Of a stretch of DNA of 7,238 nucleotides, positions 5,987-7,238 are shown piece after piece. The notes below the pieces were generated by a model. The model had not been told where the DNA came from and did not search any database. It worked only from the letters and a program-made list of their open reading frames with translations. This DNA comes from Chitinophagales bacterium (GTDB lineage Bacteria; Bacteroidota; Bacteroidia; Chitinophagales; Chitinophagaceae), in assembly GCA_015654495.1 (NCBI GenBank), contig JAATGW010000802.1, positions 1-7,238 on the forward strand. The letters run 5' to 3'. Each line of letters starts with the position of its first letter. Position 1 is the first letter of the stretch. A program made the position numbers and the translations under genes.

Positions 5987-7238
5987 CTAAGCTTTTGCTG
6001 CGTCCCTTACTGCGCGGCCAGCTCCCGCAAGATTTGTTAAGCGCATTTCGGAATACTTCCTTGATAAAATCACACCATGCGCCCCGGCTTTTAGCGCTGC
6101 AAATGTGGCAGCGTAGGTGTCTTCAGGCGACGCCTGCCTGCTGGTGGCGTTTACCGGAATATTGATGTCGATACCTGTGAGAATTCCGCATTTACCTTTT
6201 ACGCCCGTCAGCGCACGTTGGGTTTCGCGGAATACATAATCAGGCGACATACCGGCTTTTGCAAGGTCTTCAAATTTCGCCTCGGAAGGATAGTTTAAAA
6301 TATGATTGTTCATCTGCATCAAATCCTCCACAGGCACATCTTTGTAGATCGTTGCATTAAGATTTCGCAGGAAATTGGCATAACGTTCGCCGCCACAATT
6401 ATTGTAAGCTACAGGTTTTAGAAAATCTGCCTTCGCTGCGAGATCTTCGTAGCTGAGCGCCGACCGGATAAACGGATTGAAAGAAATCGTATGCTCAATA
6501 TGAAATACAATCTGCAAACTCTTTCTTACGCCTTTTATAGCTGCGCGAACTTCATTTAATATCTGGTGCTTGCCAAAATCAAACAATCGATCATAAGCAA
6601 CGATCTCAGGATAATCAAGCAGTATGCGCTGAAATTCTACATAATATCCGTCACCGGGTCTTTTATTCTTCACGCAATCCTGTACGTATTCATGAAGTTT
6701 AAGGTATCCCTGCCTGGTTCTTTCAAAATTTATATGATGTTCTTCTGCTGCTTTGCGGTGATGATCACAAAAACAGGTAACCTGTGATGAGTCGCCGATA
6801 TTTTCACGAAATGGACTGGCTCCCAGAACCGTCATCAATGGTCCTGTGCGTTCATTCAGAAAAAGGATGCCATCAATATCATAAGAAGAAGAAAGATCTG
6901 TAACCAGCCCTTTCCAGAATTCACGTACGTTGGGATTAAAGACACAGGTGGTGATTCTTTTCTTAGGATCATATGTGGAGTTGCCCATCAGGTCTATTTC
7001 TGCACACTCTTTCAAACCCGGCACATCCAGTGCTCTGTCCCATCTGTCTTCAACACCACAAAAAACTTTCATGCCTCTTTTTTTAGCTGCAGGCAATACT
7101 TCTTTTATAATATCGAGTTTTCCGTGGTCAGGCGCACGTGTATCTTTCAGAGTTGTATTCCTGTAATATTCAGAATGCGGTGTTGCATAATTTCCGCCAT
7201 GGAAAAATTTTTCTTCCGTTGCAGGTTCGCCATGGTCA
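5987..7238 (-). CDS. Putative TIM-barrel glycoside hydrolase-like protein (5' end beyond window)
   Basis: The frame is open from the right edge (first full codon 7235-7237) to a TAG at 5987-5989, giving 416 visible residues without the N-terminus. An internal TTG at 7094-7096 is not the true start, because 47 in-frame residues with protein-like content (HGGNYATPHSEYY, then DHGKLDIIKE) precede it. The pattern is that of a (beta/alpha)8 barrel seen in uncharacterised glycoside-hydrolase-like families: a strand KRGMKVFCGVEDRW, then FNPNVREFWKGL, then DIDGILFLNERTG (about 6880-6842) with an acidic residue at a strand end, then CFCDHH followed by an RTRQGY stretch. Late strands include FHIEHT, FLKPVAYNN and GILTGIDINIP, and the chain ends in GAHGVILSRKYSEM. 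The Glu of NER is a candidate catalytic residue; that is inference. I cannot name a GH family or substrate. Any signal peptide lies outside the window. It is co-directional with the lipoprotein gene, 160 bases upstream of it. Confidence 0.7.
   Translation of the reverse strand, partial: DHGEPATEEKFFHGGNYATPHSEYYRNTTLKDTRAPDHGKLDIIKEVLPAAKKRGMKVFCGVEDRWDRALDVPGLKECAEIDLMGNSTYDPKKRITTCVFNPNVREFWKGLVTDLSSSYDIDGILFLNERTGPLMTVLGASPFRENIGDSSQVTCFCDHHRKAAEEHHINFERTRQGYLKLHEYVQDCVKNKRPGDGYYVEFQRILLDYPEIVAYDRLFDFGKHQILNEVRAAIKGVRKSLQIVFHIEHTISFNPFIRSALSYEDLAAKADFLKPVAYNNCGGERYANFLRNLNATIYKDVPVEDLMQMNNHILNYPSEAKFEDLAKAGMSPDYVFRETQRALTGVKGKCGILTGIDINIPVNATSRQASPEDTYAATFAALKAGAHGVILSRKYSEMRLTNLAGAGRAVRDAAKA

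Noticed and set aside
7094..7096. TTG as the start of the glycosidase-like gene
   Set aside because: The frame is open and protein-like for 47 further codons up to the window edge, so the true start lies outside.

Overview
This window looks like chromosomal DNA from a member of the Bacteroidota, plausibly a Chitinophagaceae or related soil or sediment lineage. That placement is inferred. The DNA is fairly AT-rich, the starts lack AGGAGG-type Shine-Dalgarno sequences, one gene encodes a lipoprotein with a short LAAC lipobox, and the Lut and LldP proteins have the flavour of that phylum. All genes lie on the minus strand, so transcription runs from high to low coordinates.

In the direction of transcription the layout is as follows. 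(1) A 5'-truncated TIM-barrel protein resembling putative glycoside hydrolases runs from the right edge to 5987. (2) A 160-base gap (5827-5986) follows. (3) A YhcH/YjgK/YiaL-family lipoprotein (5215-5826) sits 2 bases upstream of (4) an LldP-family lactate/glycolate permease (3449-5212). (5) lutA (2655-3389), lutB (1258-2637) and lutC (674-1261) follow; lutB and lutC overlap by 4 bases. (6) After a short gap filled by a heptamer tandem repeat comes the first 202 codons of a malate-synthase-like gene, which runs off the left edge.

The core is a lactate-use module. LldP imports L-lactate (and in known relatives D-lactate and glycolate). The LutABC iron-sulfur complex oxidises L-lactate to pyruvate at the cytoplasmic side of the membrane. 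The downstream malate-synthase-like gene suggests that two-carbon (glyoxylate/acetyl-CoA) metabolism is tied to it, much as E. coli pairs a glycolate permease with malate synthase in the glc operon. The YhcH-like lipoprotein and the glycosidase-like neighbour hint at a sugar or sugar-acid link that I cannot resolve from sequence alone.

The least ordinary features are the YhcH-family lipoprotein coupled to the permease, the divergent malate-synthase-like protein, and the palindromic heptamer array that contains the lutC stop codon. I found no transcription regulator, RNA gene, mobile element or CRISPR array.
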